Shown piece by piece: positions 20,610 to 31,519 of a stretch of 37,500 nt of DNA. The stretch comes from Tubiluchus corallicola (taxonomy: Eukaryota > Priapulida > Priapulimorpha > Priapulimorphida > Tubiluchidae). The notes below the pieces were generated by a model that saw only the letters and a program-made list of their open reading frames with translations, searched no databases and was not told where the DNA came from. How positions within the stretch are numbered: position 1 is the stretch's first letter; every line of letters begins with the position of its first letter. The DNA lies in NCBI GenBank assembly GCA_030141605.1, contig JAQGDQ010000628.1, positions 1 to 37,500 on the forward strand. The letters run 5' to 3'. The translations under genes were made by a program, and so were the position numbers.

Positions 20610-21010
20610 AAAACGCTCTCGTGTGCAACTGCAATATGTCATGGTTAAGAGGGGAAAAGTGGAACCGATTGGGACTTGACTGTGCGGAGCCTAAACTGGA
20701 GAATTCTGACAAGCTTCCAAATCAAGATACCGCAACACTGGAATTTTTTAAACAGCAGTGTCAAATAGAAGCAGAGGAGCTGTACGGAGGCGACATTTGT
20801 GAAACAGCCTTTAAACCTTATGAGAAAACTTGTTATCCTACATCTACCATTCCTTCCAGTCCCTTGCCTACCTTACCTGAATCTACCACCTCTGGACCCG
20901 CAAATACGACAGCAAATACTACTGACGTTCAATCTACATCCATGTTGCTTGCCGCGCCACCTGCTGTCATTTTCTGGCCATCTGTAGTCGCGTGCATTAC
21001 AATACTTTGA
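20610..21010 (+). CDS. Exon 3 of the frameshifted LRR copy: LRRCT, stalk, GPI-like tail
   Basis: Starts after GTTTTTACAG. The split codon gives Glu, then NALVCNCNMSWLRGEKW (the usual NPL is NAL here). Later cysteines are at DCAEP, QQCQ, DICET and KTCYP. A Ser/Thr/Pro-rich stalk with N-glycosylation sequons (NTT twice) leads to a hydrophobic end, LLAAPPAVIFWPSVVACITI, then TGA. The exon is undamaged although the upstream frameshift prevents it from being read in the full transcript. Confidence 0.7.
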
Positions 21011-21102
21011 AAGAAACGACTGATCCTTACCTAATATCAATCTCAATAAGTTTTGTTTGTTACAAGGTCATTCAGCATAAAAGTATACGCTTTTATATTA
21101 TT

Positions 21103-21108
21103 AATAAA
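21103..21108 (+). promoter_or_regulatory. Candidate poly(A) signal of the frameshifted LRR copy
   Basis: AATAAA 93 nt past the TGA at 21008-21010. A second lies at 21217-21222. Confidence 0.4.
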
Positions 21109-21910
21109 TTTGCATTTTGTTTATCACCAAAATAGGCTTAAATATCCATAAAATGGCATTTCACATCTGAAAGTTTTTCATATAATAATATGATGAAATA
21201 TTTTTAGTTAGTCTTTAATAAAGATTATAATAAGAAATATGTGGTTATTTTATGGCCACAAATTTTATATTAAATATTCTATATAATTTTAAAGAATATT
21301 ACACTTGAAAAAAAAGTTTATTTTAGTTAAGTTCTCTTAAACTTTTTTTAGTTACTCCTAAGGTAAATTTTTATTATCATAAAACACTGTTTGTTTCAGG
21401 TGTTCTTAAATAAATAGTGTTATAAGAAGAAGATGATTTTTCGGTTATATCCATTCCTTAATGTAATCGTCCATTTTGTATAGTAGTATATTCAACGGTT
21501 ATTAATTGGCGTGAAGAATTTGACACGCTGCGCCCCTGTTTCAGGAATTCACTTATATATAAGCGAAGCCAGTTTTTTACTACCCCCTTTTAGTTCTGTT
21601 CGGTTCAGTACTTCGTTGCTTCCACTACTGTGGTTGAAATATTTTTATCAACTAAATAAAACTAACCTTTCTTTAACTTTAATCTATCGTTTACTCTGCA
21701 CCATTAATTTGCAACAAATTTAGGAACTGCAAGTTATACATTTGTAAAATAATATTGCTTAACTCTAGTCGAGATTCAAATATTCAAAGTCTTTATAAAT
21801 TTACTTCTTTTGCATAATTTTGAAGAAAACTCCAAGGCACAGCTGCTGATAATAAAGGCAAACTTTCCGTGCTTTAACAATAAACAAATATGATCTAAAA
21901 CAAAAAAAAT

Positions 21911-22350
21911 CGCTAACCTGCTGAAAAGGTTTATGTAACTAGAAAAGAAACTTTTTTATTTATTTAAAATGTTTTCACCAATTGGTAAAATGTCGCTGAC
22001 TCACACTCTAGGGCGCACCACTCATTAACCAAAGATGTATTTTTAATATTATTGATAAAATACAGTAGTTTTAAATTTTACTTAGTTAGTAGCTTGTGCA
22101 CCCAACAAAAGCTCTGATTTTTTTCAGTTTACACGAAGTTATCTAAACCTCAAGTCAAAATGGCCGCGTCCTACGAGAATTTAAATTTACATGCTTTATA
22201 CAGCTTGACTGCCGACTGAACTTCCGCATGTGAAAAGGCAGTATGTAAGTGATATAAAATTTCAAGACGAATTTTTTTAAGTTTTATGTTTATGTAGGGC
22301 TTCTTGTGCTTTAAGTGAACACTCTGTAGTGTTGTGCTGCATCATCGCAT
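21911..22350 (+). repeat. Dispersed repeat R1 at the duplication junction
   Basis: Homologous to 14520-14980. The junction of the tandem duplication falls at its first bases. Confidence 0.7.
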
Positions 22351-22464
22351 TTCAGCACATTTTATATTCGCAGTTCATGCCCAGTAAATCATCGTGATTT
22401 ATTATTTGCTGCAAATTGATTTTCCTTCACTTCAAATCACTGCAATCACTTCAAATTGATTTTC

Positions 22465-23740
22465 CTAAAATTTGAAATAAAGTTTAATAAATAATAATTA
22501 AGACAAACGAAAACACCTAAGCTTTGCAAATAGTAAAGATTTGATAATGTCTTGAGGTCAACATTTGCCAAATAAACTATGCAAATTTTTGTGTGCATAA
22601 TGTTTCGGGTAGCGTGTGGATTATGCAAATGTTTTAATAAATTTTAAAACAGATCAAGTCTTTCTGTTTTAATCAGTTTTAAACAGTTCAAATCAACATT
22701 TAAATACATTACATTAAATCGTTTTGAAAAGCCTACATATGTTAATGATAATATATATATTCCTCCGCAAATTTTATTTACCCACGTTCATTTTAAATTG
22801 TATGTATATAATGTAGTGGTACTTGAAAAGTGATACTGTTTTCTTTTAAGCTCATCAACGTCGGATCATATAGGGCAAACTTTGAAGATTTTAGCCTGCA
22901 GATGCAACCAATAAGAGTTGATTTTAGCTTCAATTAACGCCACTCCATTTGGCGTACGAAAAATAAAGAATGCAGCATTTAAAGTTTGTGTTTTTTATGA
23001 TGAATAGTAAAACACTTAGGAATGGAGTCTCTCACAGAAGACTTTGAAAATTATAAGAAAAACAAAATGTCCGTATATGACACAGTAAAGAAAGAACTAC
23101 ACGGGGTGTTGCAAAATTAGGTTGAAAGTGGCCAACTACAATAAACCCTGTCATAGTTTCATTGTGCGCATGCGCAATTCCTGCAGGTCAAAGGTTAAGC
23201 GTACTACGGCAACCTGTCTTAACTACAACCGTCACGTGACATGTTTGTAAATCAAAGCCATTTGTTGCGTCAGTTTAGCAATTGTTTCACGTGGACTTTA
23301 CTTAATTATGCATTTGTCTATGCGTAGAGTGATTTACTAGCAGGATCTTGCTTGGGAACAAGAAAAAAATTAACTAGGTAAGGTCCTAATTAGCTGTTAA
23401 AACTGTTACTATTACAATATTTCATTAGCTATATGGGACCAGTCCTATGGAACAGACTAAGCCGCAATTCAAAATGTAGTCACTCCCTTTCAACTTTTAA
23501 AAAACCCGGCAGAAAAGAAATATTTCAAAAGTATTGAAAGTAACATGGTTTCATAATGGTAATCACCTGCATTCTTTTTCCACAGTAATCTTGATAAAAT
23601 GTGACTGTGCTCAGCAGGTTACTGAACACTTTAGAATCATGAGCACAGTTTTTCTTAGTTCTCGCTCCATTTCATCGTTCACTTACTACTCCCCCCCCCC
23701 CCACATTTATGAATATATTGTCATTATCTCAATTATTAAT
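22465..23740. other. Segment present only in duplication copy 2
   Basis: Copy 1 passes from TTTGCTGCAAATAATCAC (about 15040) straight to TTTCTTTAAGATTTCC (about 15075), while copy 2 has about 1.3 kb between. It holds the LINE remnant at 23403-23537 and a C12 run near 23690. Either a composite insertion or a deletion from copy 1. No gene seen. Confidence 0.6.
23403..23537 (+). mobile_element. LINE reverse-transcriptase C-terminal remnant
   Basis: The plus-strand frame reads YMGPVLWNRLS, then LSTFKKPGRKEIFQKY and TGA (23535-23537). GPxLWNxLS...FKK is the conserved end of many LINE ORF2 proteins. It lies inside the stretch present only in copy 2. Confidence 0.7.
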
Positions 23741-24119
23741 CATTTCTTTAAGATTTCCACGTACAGTTTGGCCTGTCAAGCTATGCTTTTAGGCTCAAAC
23801 TGTATGCATCAAAATTATTCTGTAATTTATTTGTACATGTATATTATCTGCATAAGAACCTCTTTTGTAATTTCTGGATTATATTGCATTTATATTTATA
23901 TTTTCTTCAGTGGAAAATTATCTGTATTTTTATTATAACTGTAAGATGCAGAGTGGAATCAAATAAGCTTAAATTTAAAAATTTCGAACACAAAAAGACA
24001 TTGCTATTCTTTTGCATGTATTCTTTTAGACATAGTGTATGTTTTTAGATAGTCCAGATTAATTGTTTATGCCTGAAAATTTGTGTTCCTTACAGGCTTG
24101 TTTTCACTTTTATAATAAT

Positions 24120-25199
24120 TGTGATAGCGCCCTATCTTCGTGCCCTATCGGACGTACTACTGTCCAAGCTTGATCTTTTATTTTGAATGCCTGAGCAAGC
24201 CAAATAAACACTGGTTTATTTTTATTCTTAACAATTAGATTAATATTGATATGTTGCGATATTATTGTACTGAGTTATTTGAACTTAAAATACTTCTTTA
24301 CGGGGTGAAGAGATGAAGCAGTTTAGTTTTGCATATGTACAGCTGTGAAATCGGCACAGGTAACCTAGTTATGTTTAACGCATACTTGCCTCTCATTGGT
24401 TATTTCAAAAATGCATGAACACATGTGATTCCTACAGTTCGTGGAGAAGTGAATTTCTCGATCTAGCTAGGGAGTTGATACTTGGTTTTTGAGCGTATTG
24501 TTGCGTGTGGCAGACACGTCTAAAGTCTGCCCACACTGCTCAGTTCGAACATCTCTAACGAGATTGATTGAGATGATTTGATTTGTACTATTGTGGAACT
24601 TACTCAAATGATATAAACGGAATAGAAACGGCATGTTAATATGGTCAATGAAATACGGAACTTAATCTAGACTTGTATTGGTGAGACTCCCAGCAAGTTG
24701 GCAGACGGAATCGAGCAAGCTAGACTCACAAGGAAGTTGTAGCTATCGTGTCAGTGGTGAGGCGAAGGGGTGGTGGTCCTTGAGGTGAGCTGCCAGCGGC
24801 TGTCGGAACTTGGTGGAATCGAATTTCTGATGGTATGGTATGAATCGATAACGCATGGAATGGAATGGAATGTTGCACATACGTTTACAAAGTCTTGTGA
24901 TGAAACCATCGTCATGGAATGGAAATGGAATGGTGATGCAGTTAATGCCAGGACTGGAACTCCGACGTGGTAAACCCGGTACCGGTATGCTTGTAGCCTC
25001 GTATACACTTGTACAGTTTTGCTTTAATGATGCATATTATATTTATAATTAAATAAAGCAATTGAATTTAATGCCCAGTTTATTTAGACTAATAGAGATT
25101 GTCAATTGCTTCTAAATGTTACATCACAACAGTGACGACGTTACACGTTACGGAAATAACACAGAACCCTTAACATGTGCTTTTGGAAAGGCCGTCACA
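24120..25199. mobile_element. Solo LTR of an LTR retrotransposon, 1080 bp
   Basis: Absent from the matching place in copy 1 (15506). It begins TGTGATAGC and ends GCCGTCACA, giving the TG...CA ends with the inverted repeat TGTGA/TCACA. It is flanked by a perfect 5-bp target duplication ATAAT (24115-24119 and 25200-25204). No reverse transcriptase or integrase coding is present, so the internal part was probably lost by LTR-LTR recombination. An AATAAA near 25053 may be its own poly(A) signal. The superfamily cannot be named without the internal region. Confidence 0.88.
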
Positions 25200-25321
25200 A
25201 TAATCATGACCGCATTGTTCTTAAAAATTAGAACGTGCAAGCCTAGCTGAATTACAAGAGATGAGACGATGGCTGATGGAGACGATTAATTTCTAACGAT
25301 GCTGCTACCTCGGTGAAAACC

Positions 25322-25373
25322 ATGAAATCCGTGTGGACAGTGTTCTTACGGATTGTGTTTATCATATGTCAAG
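25322..25373 (+). CDS. Exon 1 (signal peptide) of the intact single-module LRR gene
   Basis: Encodes MKSVWTVFLRIVFIICQ plus one base, then the donor GTAAGT. The start is supported by conservation with 15627 and by the hydrophobic leader it opens. Confidence 0.8.
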
Positions 25374-28300
25374 GTAAGTAGATTTGAATTATGTAAATGT
25401 AGCACGTTAAAGGAAGAACCAACCATCGAACAACACTTATTGCATTTTAATGTACAATTAAAAATATTGAAATCACAATGCAAAATATGCGCATAGAATG
25501 CTTTGCTTAAAAAATGTAAAAGAATTTTAAATGTTTCTCATCTCCCGCCAAACCAACGTTGACGGCGGCACATTTGAAAAAAAATTACGTATGCTTGGCA
25601 GCGTGAAGGCACGGGTTGGGAAATTCCAGCAGTTTGTTTAGAAGTTCCGTTATTCTAATGTTGTGTTTAACCGTGTTTATCTAGAAATTAGTCATTCGAT
25701 CAATTATGATCAAATTTAAAGTGATTACATTGCTTTAATCTACAGATTACACCTTAAAATGTGTAAGTAATTAACATTAATTGTGTAGATAATTAACTTA
25801 CAGAATTTTGTTAAGTTTTAGATACGCATGAAAACTTGGCAGCACGTAGTAGGTACCAGGCTGGTTACTTAGTTTATAAAATTCGCTCTATAAGTTAAAG
25901 AAAGATTCCGAAGTACCTGGCGAGAAAGTGTTTATGTTGCACGGTAACCAGATGACACCATTTTTCGTCTAAATTGAGCGCGTCCAAGAGCGATATAATC
26001 ACAACTTACATTGATTTTACTAATTACACGAGACGCTTATCACAATTTTATTGCTAATGCTTTCTAACATTTTCCCCAAATATTAAAACAAGCTCAACTT
26101 CCCAAGAGCTTTTGAATTAAAACAAAAAAAAGAAGAAAAAACAGCGAACATTGCCTTACACATATATGTAAAAAAGTCAACAGGTAAAAACGTCAAAGAA
26201 AAAAAACCACAGGAAAAAACAACTTTAACCCTAACCCTACACTAACCCTTGACCCTGTTCCTAGTAAAAATTAAGCTAGCCACCTTTTCCTAGCTAAAAA
26301 CAGTGACTTTTTTCCGTTGCTTTTCTTGTGACTTTATTACAGGACACCGCAAAAATACTCCCACAAATCAAAATGTAATAATCCTACCTGTTTGAAATTC
26401 ACATATCTTACTTTATGACTGATTAAATAGTTACCTGTCTTACCTGTACAAAATTCAAAGATGCAAGTGCCATTTGAATCAGCGGTTGCTACAAAAAAGT
26501 ACAAGCTATTGTCCGCCTACAATTTGCTACCGAACCTCAGTCTTTAATCAGATACCCGTTCTGTTAAATCATAAAGCTCCGTTTACACATACAAAATGTG
26601 AACAGTTTGATAATGTAAAACTTCAAGCATTATTGGTCGGGTCTTTTGCCAGGGTAACTGAATGTCTCCCAGTCGTTTGGCTTAGTAATGCATTTTCAAG
26701 ATGTGGCACTCGAACCGAGGCCTCTTCTGATCACTCTTGTTCAAAACGAACAGGAGTTACACACACATATATATATATATATATATAATTACAGTATAGC
26801 ACATCTATATATACCATACTTTTAAGGATCATTTCTATAGTATGTGTCGCAAGAGGTTCAGACAAAACTGAACACCAGATATACGCGTATATATACACGT
26901 GCCCACAACAGGCCTGTGAAAAGGCTAATTGTCTCTGTCACTTTCAATGTCTCATTTTCAAGAATTATCCTTAACATGCGATTGGTTTCAGTGGCTCTTA
27001 GGCATTTGACATTGAGTAATTCTCTCAAGTGCTAGGCCCTGTCTTGCAGGAATTTTAGACCGTGACTGATAACCTTTTTGTTGTTACTGAATTTAATTTG
27101 TTTTTTCTTGCAGTGGTTACAGAATGTGTGGATAAGGAAAATCAACAATACTGTGTAGATACCCAGGCAACTTGGGAGGGAGACATCATGCTTTGCGAAA
27201 TCGAATGTGGCACGAATACAACTCTTACACTGGAAATACTTCAACATATATCAAATTACACTAGAAAGGACCCAAGACCCATCGATGGCCTTCGATTCAT
27301 AAACTATGAAGAAGATGTTCTGCCCCATGAGTTCTTGAAAAACGTCTCGGTGATTAACCTGCAATTTGCTAATACAAGCATCAGCAGAATCAGGAAATTT
27401 GATCTGGCTGCAGAATACATAACCCTGTACTTGTTCGATAATCCCAATTTAACCAGCATTGATGAAGGAGCGTTTAATCGTAAAACAGTCAAAGTTATAT
27501 TTATTAAGAACAGTCAAAATTTAAAAGAACTTGACTTGGATCTTTCTGCGCCATGGTTGGACGCACTGGTGATTGTAGGAACCTCAATTACAACGCTGGC
27601 GAAACCACGTTTCCCGCCACATTACCCTGCAGAACGTGTTGAGATATGGCTTTTGGGTAATATATACTATCTGCATCTAACTCTTAGAAATTTTCTTTTG
27701 GTTATACATTGAAAGGCTTACGTAATTGGAAAAGAAAATTATTAATAATTTAACACATTCGTGCTAACTTTGGCGCTGCATTACCATCCCGGTGTCCACC
27801 ACTGATCTACTAAAAAGCACATTATTGATCTTTAAATGCAATACAAAGGGTTTGCCAACTTCGCCCAAACTTATCTAAACTTGTTTCAAACGACATAACG
27901 TTAAAATGGCTGCGCTTAGCGGTCACGGAAGTTTAAATATACAAGTTTTATACAGCGTTACTCCCAATGAATGTGCAATAAGACAACATGTAAGTGATGT
28001 AAAATTTCAAAACGATTTTCTCAAGTTTTACTTATGAAGAGTGTTTTCTTGCCTTTTAAATATTTATATGTAAATGCACTGAAGTCTAGTGACACTAGTG
28101 TGAACTTAAATAATAAAACACTTATTCGGGAGATGAAAAAGAAATGACAACTTAATGAGTATTTAAATACTTTCCAACATGGAAAATTTAGGTAAACAGA
28201 AAGTAACAGTTATTAAGCCAGGGAAGACTGAGAAGTACAAACTTAGAGTTTTGTCATCAGGCCTTCCACGAGGACTTCATCCCGTCACCATCCATGATCC

Positions 28301-30149
28301 ACCAGCGATAACGTCACTGAACTGTGACGTTTCCTGATCACTAGGTCTACCTGTATGAGAACAGAACAGTACGGCATTTGTCTTTCTAGCCTGGTAATGA
28401 GGATAATCAGCTTCACTGCCACAGCAGGTAAGTATCAACAGCAGAAGGTAAGTATTATCATCACCAGCAACAGGTAAGTATCTTCAATAACAGGCGCCAT
28501 TGATAAATGGTGAGCATCGTCAGCATTACATACCATTGACGACAGCTAAGTATAATCAGCTGCATTCTGTCGCTGCGTTCACTATCTTAACCCTTAGCCG
28601 ACTAAGGGGTTTTTATATATCACTTAAGAACAAGCGGGGTAAAAAAATTATCCCATTAAAATTTTACTGAAGTTACTAACTGGATAGAATGCCCAACTGG
28701 TAAAAGAGGTGCTCCTATTAGTACAAAACCAAGGTATTCGGCAAGTTGGCATAGACATATGAGGGCACCAAGGATAAAAAGAGGCTTTGCACCATCGCAC
28801 TATATTATTTACGCTGTGCTGGCGCAATCAGTCACAATGGTCACGTGACCGGCGATTGTTTCGGGCGCACGAGTCTGTAGAAGATGGAGCAGTGGGGTTT
28901 TAAAACTATGTCGCATTTTTTGAATTCTTTTGTGTTTAGGACAGTATATCTTAATTATTGCATTTTGTGTGTTTACTGTTTCTTTAACACACAATTATAA
29001 CCTGTCACTGAAATGTTTGAACACGTTTGTTGTTAAAAATTAATCGTCTAATTAGCATGCTCTCCACAGCAGCTCTGAAGGTTGTGCGATGAGACAGGGC
29101 ATCGCCACATATGCTTTATTATTTATGCTTGGTTTTTCAAGTCTTGTGAAAATTTTTATAATAGCCTAATGATATTCACTGCTTAACTCTAAGACACCCA
29201 CTTCGCCATCACTTACTGGATCTTCTAAAATTTCATCTCCACCACCTTCAGGCTTAACCACCTGTACAGCTAAAGTTTCCGCCACACTGAATGAAGAATG
29301 TCCATAAACTTTAATACAAAATTTCCTGAACAGATCGTTAGAAAAATCTCTTCGTAGAACTGTAGGCCGAATTGGAGGTTTGCAGCACTTCTCAGTTTCT
29401 CGGTTTTAAAAGTAAACACACATTGCTGCCAGAATACTGCACATAAAATTCCAAAATTTTGCGTACATAAAAGACCAAGTTTGGTAATAAGTTACCCCAC
29501 TCTGGTAGTACGTATCACTCATGCTGTGTAAAAAGGTCTGAATAATACTTTTCAGCAAGACCGGGATATGGTTGCATAACACATCGAAAAATACTTAATC
29601 CCTACTAGTTTAAAAAAAATTTATTGTGTGCATCAATGGAAAAATGGGAGCAAACACACGTGGGGGTAATTTTTTACCCCACCTTGTTCGGTCATGGGTT
29701 AAAATATCCATCTCATTTATGAAATTTACGTGCAATTTGTTTTTACAGAAAACCCTCTCGTGTGCAACTGCAATATGTCATGGTTAAGAGGGGAAAAGTG
29801 GAAGCGATTGGAATTTGACTGTGTGGAGCCTAAACTGGAGAATTCGGACATGCTTCCAAATCAAAAAACCGCAACACTGGAATTTTTTAAACAGCAGTGT
29901 CAAATAGAAGCAGAGGAGCTGTACGGAGGCGACATTTGTGAAACAGCCTTTAAACCTTATGACAAAACATGTTATCCTACATCTACCATGCCTTCCAGTC
30001 CCTTGCCTACCTTACCTGACTCTACCACCTCTGGACCCACAAATACGACTGCAAATACTACTGACGTTCTTTCTACATCCGTATTGCTTGCCGCGCCACC
30101 TGCTGTCATTTTCTGGCCATCTATAGCCGCGTGCATTACAATACATTGA
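25322..30149 (+). CDS. Single-module secreted LRR protein, 3 exons, 331 aa, probably GPI-anchored
   Basis: Join 25322-25373, 27114-27656, 29749-30149 (52+543+401 nt = 331 codons plus TGA). Residues 1-17 are a signal peptide. Residues 18-198 hold the N-cap (C-x8-C-x13-C-x3-C-G) and about five irregular LRRs with LPHEFLKNVSVINLQF, LTSIDEGAFNRKTV and LKELDLDLS. From residue 199 an LRRCT begins ENPLVCNCNMSW. A Ser/Thr/Pro stalk and a hydrophobic end (LLAAPPAVIFWP...) suggest a GPI-anchor signal. There are several N-glycosylation sequons (NTT, NYT, NVS, NTS, NLT). Both introns are phase 1 and match the module borders of the large minus-strand gene. The frame is intact throughout, unlike its twin at 15627. 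A solo LTR ends 122 bp before the ATG. Function is unknown; an outer-surface recognition or adhesion role is inferred from architecture. Confidence 0.85.
27114..27656 (+). CDS. Exon 2 of the intact single-module LRR gene: N-cap and LRRs
   Basis: Codes residues 18-198 in one open frame between TTTTTTCTTGCAG and G|GTAATA. The N-cap is C-x8-C-x13-C-x3-C-G, followed by irregular LRRs of 20-26 residues. The last strand, ALVIVGTSITTLAKPRF, and the ending RVEIWLLG align with TGTNIEKMRKPKL and LALKITG of the minus-strand gene. That alignment gives the homology of the two gene types. Confidence 0.85.
27710..28060 (+). repeat. Dispersed repeat R1, duplicate of the 18585 copy
   Basis: Second-intron copy in the intact LRR gene, nearly identical to 18585-18925. 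Confidence 0.6.
28591..29698. mobile_element. piggyBac-like non-autonomous element, copy 2
   Basis: Same element as 19465-20559, inherited through the segmental duplication. Here both flanks are perfect TTAA (28587-28590 and 29699-29702), which confirms the superfamily assignment. It contains no full transposase. Confidence 0.78.
29749..30149 (+). CDS. Exon 3 of the intact single-module LRR gene: LRRCT, stalk, tail
   Basis: Codes residues 199-331. The LRRCT starts NPLVCNCNMSWLRGEKW. The stalk is rich in Ser, Thr and Pro (PSSPLPTLPDSTTSGP) with NTT sequons. The last about 22 residues are hydrophobic and end at TGA 30147-30149, as expected for a GPI signal. A C-terminal transmembrane segment without a cytoplasmic tail is the alternative. 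Confidence 0.8.
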
Positions 30150-30529
30150 AAGAAACGACTGATCCTTACTTAATATCAATCTCAATAAGTTTTGTTTGTT
30201 ACAAGGTCATTCAGCATAAAAGTATACGTTTTTATATTATTAATATCTTTGCATTTTGTTTATACCAAAATAGACTTAATATGGCATTTCACATCTGAAA
30301 GTCTTTCACATAATGATATGATGAAATAAGAAATCTGTAGTTATTTTATGGTCACAAATTTTGTATTTAATATTCTATTTAATTTTAAAGAGTATTACAC
30401 TTGAAAAAAAACGTTTATTTCAGTTAAGTTCTCTTAAATAATGTTATTGTCACAAATTTTTTTTAGTTACTCCTAAGGTAAATTTTTATTATCATAAAAC
30501 ACTGTTTCTGTTTCTTTTAGGTGCTCTTA

Positions 30530-30535
30530 AATAAA
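30530..30535 (+). promoter_or_regulatory. Candidate poly(A) signal of the intact LRR gene
   Basis: AATAAA about 380 nt past the stop. Copy 1 has nearer signals at 21103-21108 and 21217-21222. The first is mutated and the second falls in a deleted segment in copy 2, leaving this distal one. A LINE insertion begins about 35 nt further on. Confidence 0.4.
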
Positions 30536-30570
30536 TATTGTTATAAGAAAACACTGATGATTTTTCGGTT

Positions 30571-31046
30571 TTTTAATTTTTTTTATTTATTATTATTATC
30601 ACATTCAGTACAATATGACATTAAGCACACAGTGACATCAAAAATATTACATCTACTGTATTAAGTTGTTATGTTTCATACACTACCGTTATCATAAAAG
30701 AATAATTGTACTGCAATGGGCTAGAGAAGCAAAGGCTAGTATAAGCCCACTGTCATGTGAACCCGATAAAAAAAGAATGGATGAGTGAACAAAAAAGAAC
30801 TGGGAGAAAGGTTAGATCACACAGGAAGGGTAGAAGGATGTGTTAGTGGAAATGGTAGAAAGAAAGATAATAGATTGCGCTATGTTGACATAAGCTCTAA
30901 AGATTTATCAATGATTCCTTGTTTTGCATAATCTGTACCAGGATTGTGGTATGACTGCTGCAGTAGGTGTGGGAAATTAGGAAGTGTTGTACTTGTTGAG
31001 AATCATTGCTCGGTATTTCTTTTTAAATTTTTGAATTGGCTGTGTT
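30571..31046 (-). mobile_element. 5'-truncated LINE end downstream of the intact LRR gene
   Basis: Inserted in copy 2 only; copy 1 is uninterrupted at about 21446. Minus-strand coding ends IQKFKKKYRAMILNKYNTS with TAA at 30979-30977, the usual LINE C-terminal pattern. The 3' untranslated part ends in an AATAATAATAAAT-type tail. Target duplication is not clear. Confidence 0.7.
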
Positions 31047-31519
31047 ACATCCATTCCCTAATATAATCGTCCATTTTGTATAGTAGTATATTCAACGGTT
31101 ATTAACTGGTGTAAAGAATTTGGCACGCTGCGCCCCTGTTTCAGGAATTCACTAATATGTAAGCGAAGCCAGTTTTTTACTACCCCCTTTTAGCTCTGTT
31201 CCGTTCAGCACTTCGCTGCTTCCACTACTGTGGTTGCGATATTTTTATCAACTAGATAAAACTGCACCATTAATTTGCAACAAATTTAGTAACTGCAAGT
31301 TAATCATTTTTAAAATAATATTGCTTAACTCTAGTCGAGATTCAAATATTCAAAATCTTTATAAATTTACTTCTTTTGCATAATTTTGAAGAAAACTCCA
31401 AGGCACAGCTGCTGATAAAAAAGGCAAACTTTCCGTGCTTTAACAATGAACAAGCATGATCTAATAACCTATATACTTGCTTAGCTGATTTTTCTTACCT
31501 GTTCAGAACATTCATAGTA

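Larger units (their letters stand above)
15627..21010 (+). pseudogene. Single-module LRR gene, frameshifted copy of the gene at 25322
   Basis: Three exons match the intact twin at 25322-30149: 15627-15678 (signal peptide), 18002-18531 (N-cap and LRRs) and 20610-21010 (LRRCT, stalk, hydrophobic tail). Splice sites are preserved (CAAG|GTAAGT, TTTTTCTTGCAG, TTGG|GTAATA, TTTTTACAG). Exon 2 is 530 nt against 543 nt in the twin. A 14-bp deletion lies between two GTTCT repeats near 18208, and a one-base net gain follows shortly after. The net loss of 13 nt shifts the frame, and translation stops at 18297. The rest of exon 2 and all of exon 3 stay open in the original frame, so this is a single recent lesion. 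The product would lack the LRRs beyond the first and the C-cap. A sequencing or assembly error is possible but does not suit a clean repeat-mediated deletion. Confidence 0.8.
14520..21897 (+). repeat. Tandem segmental duplication, copy 1
   Basis: Aligns end to end with 21911-31464 (same orientation, very high identity where both are present). It contains the frameshifted LRR gene, a piggyBac-like element and two R1 repeats. Copy-specific material is the LINE at 17154-17760 and about 110 bp near 15310-15420. Confidence 0.9.
21911..31464 (+). repeat. Tandem segmental duplication, copy 2
   Basis: Second copy, directly abutting copy 1; the junction falls at the CCTGCTG-type start of an R1 repeat. 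It is longer because of insertions: about 22465-23740, the solo LTR at 24120-25199, and a LINE at about 30571-31046. It carries the intact LRR gene. Confidence 0.9.

Noticed and set aside
24751-25052. Overlapping short frames on both strands
   Set aside because: All inside the solo LTR and without retroviral or other motifs. GGAAT repeats there are not long enough to be a satellite.
25322-30149. Idea that these are jawless-vertebrate VLR-type rearranging receptor genes
   Set aside because: Signal peptide, LRRs, LRRCT, stalk and GPI tail recall VLRs. However, the genes are complete with ordinary introns, no flanking arrays of loose LRR cassettes are seen, and the N-cap differs.
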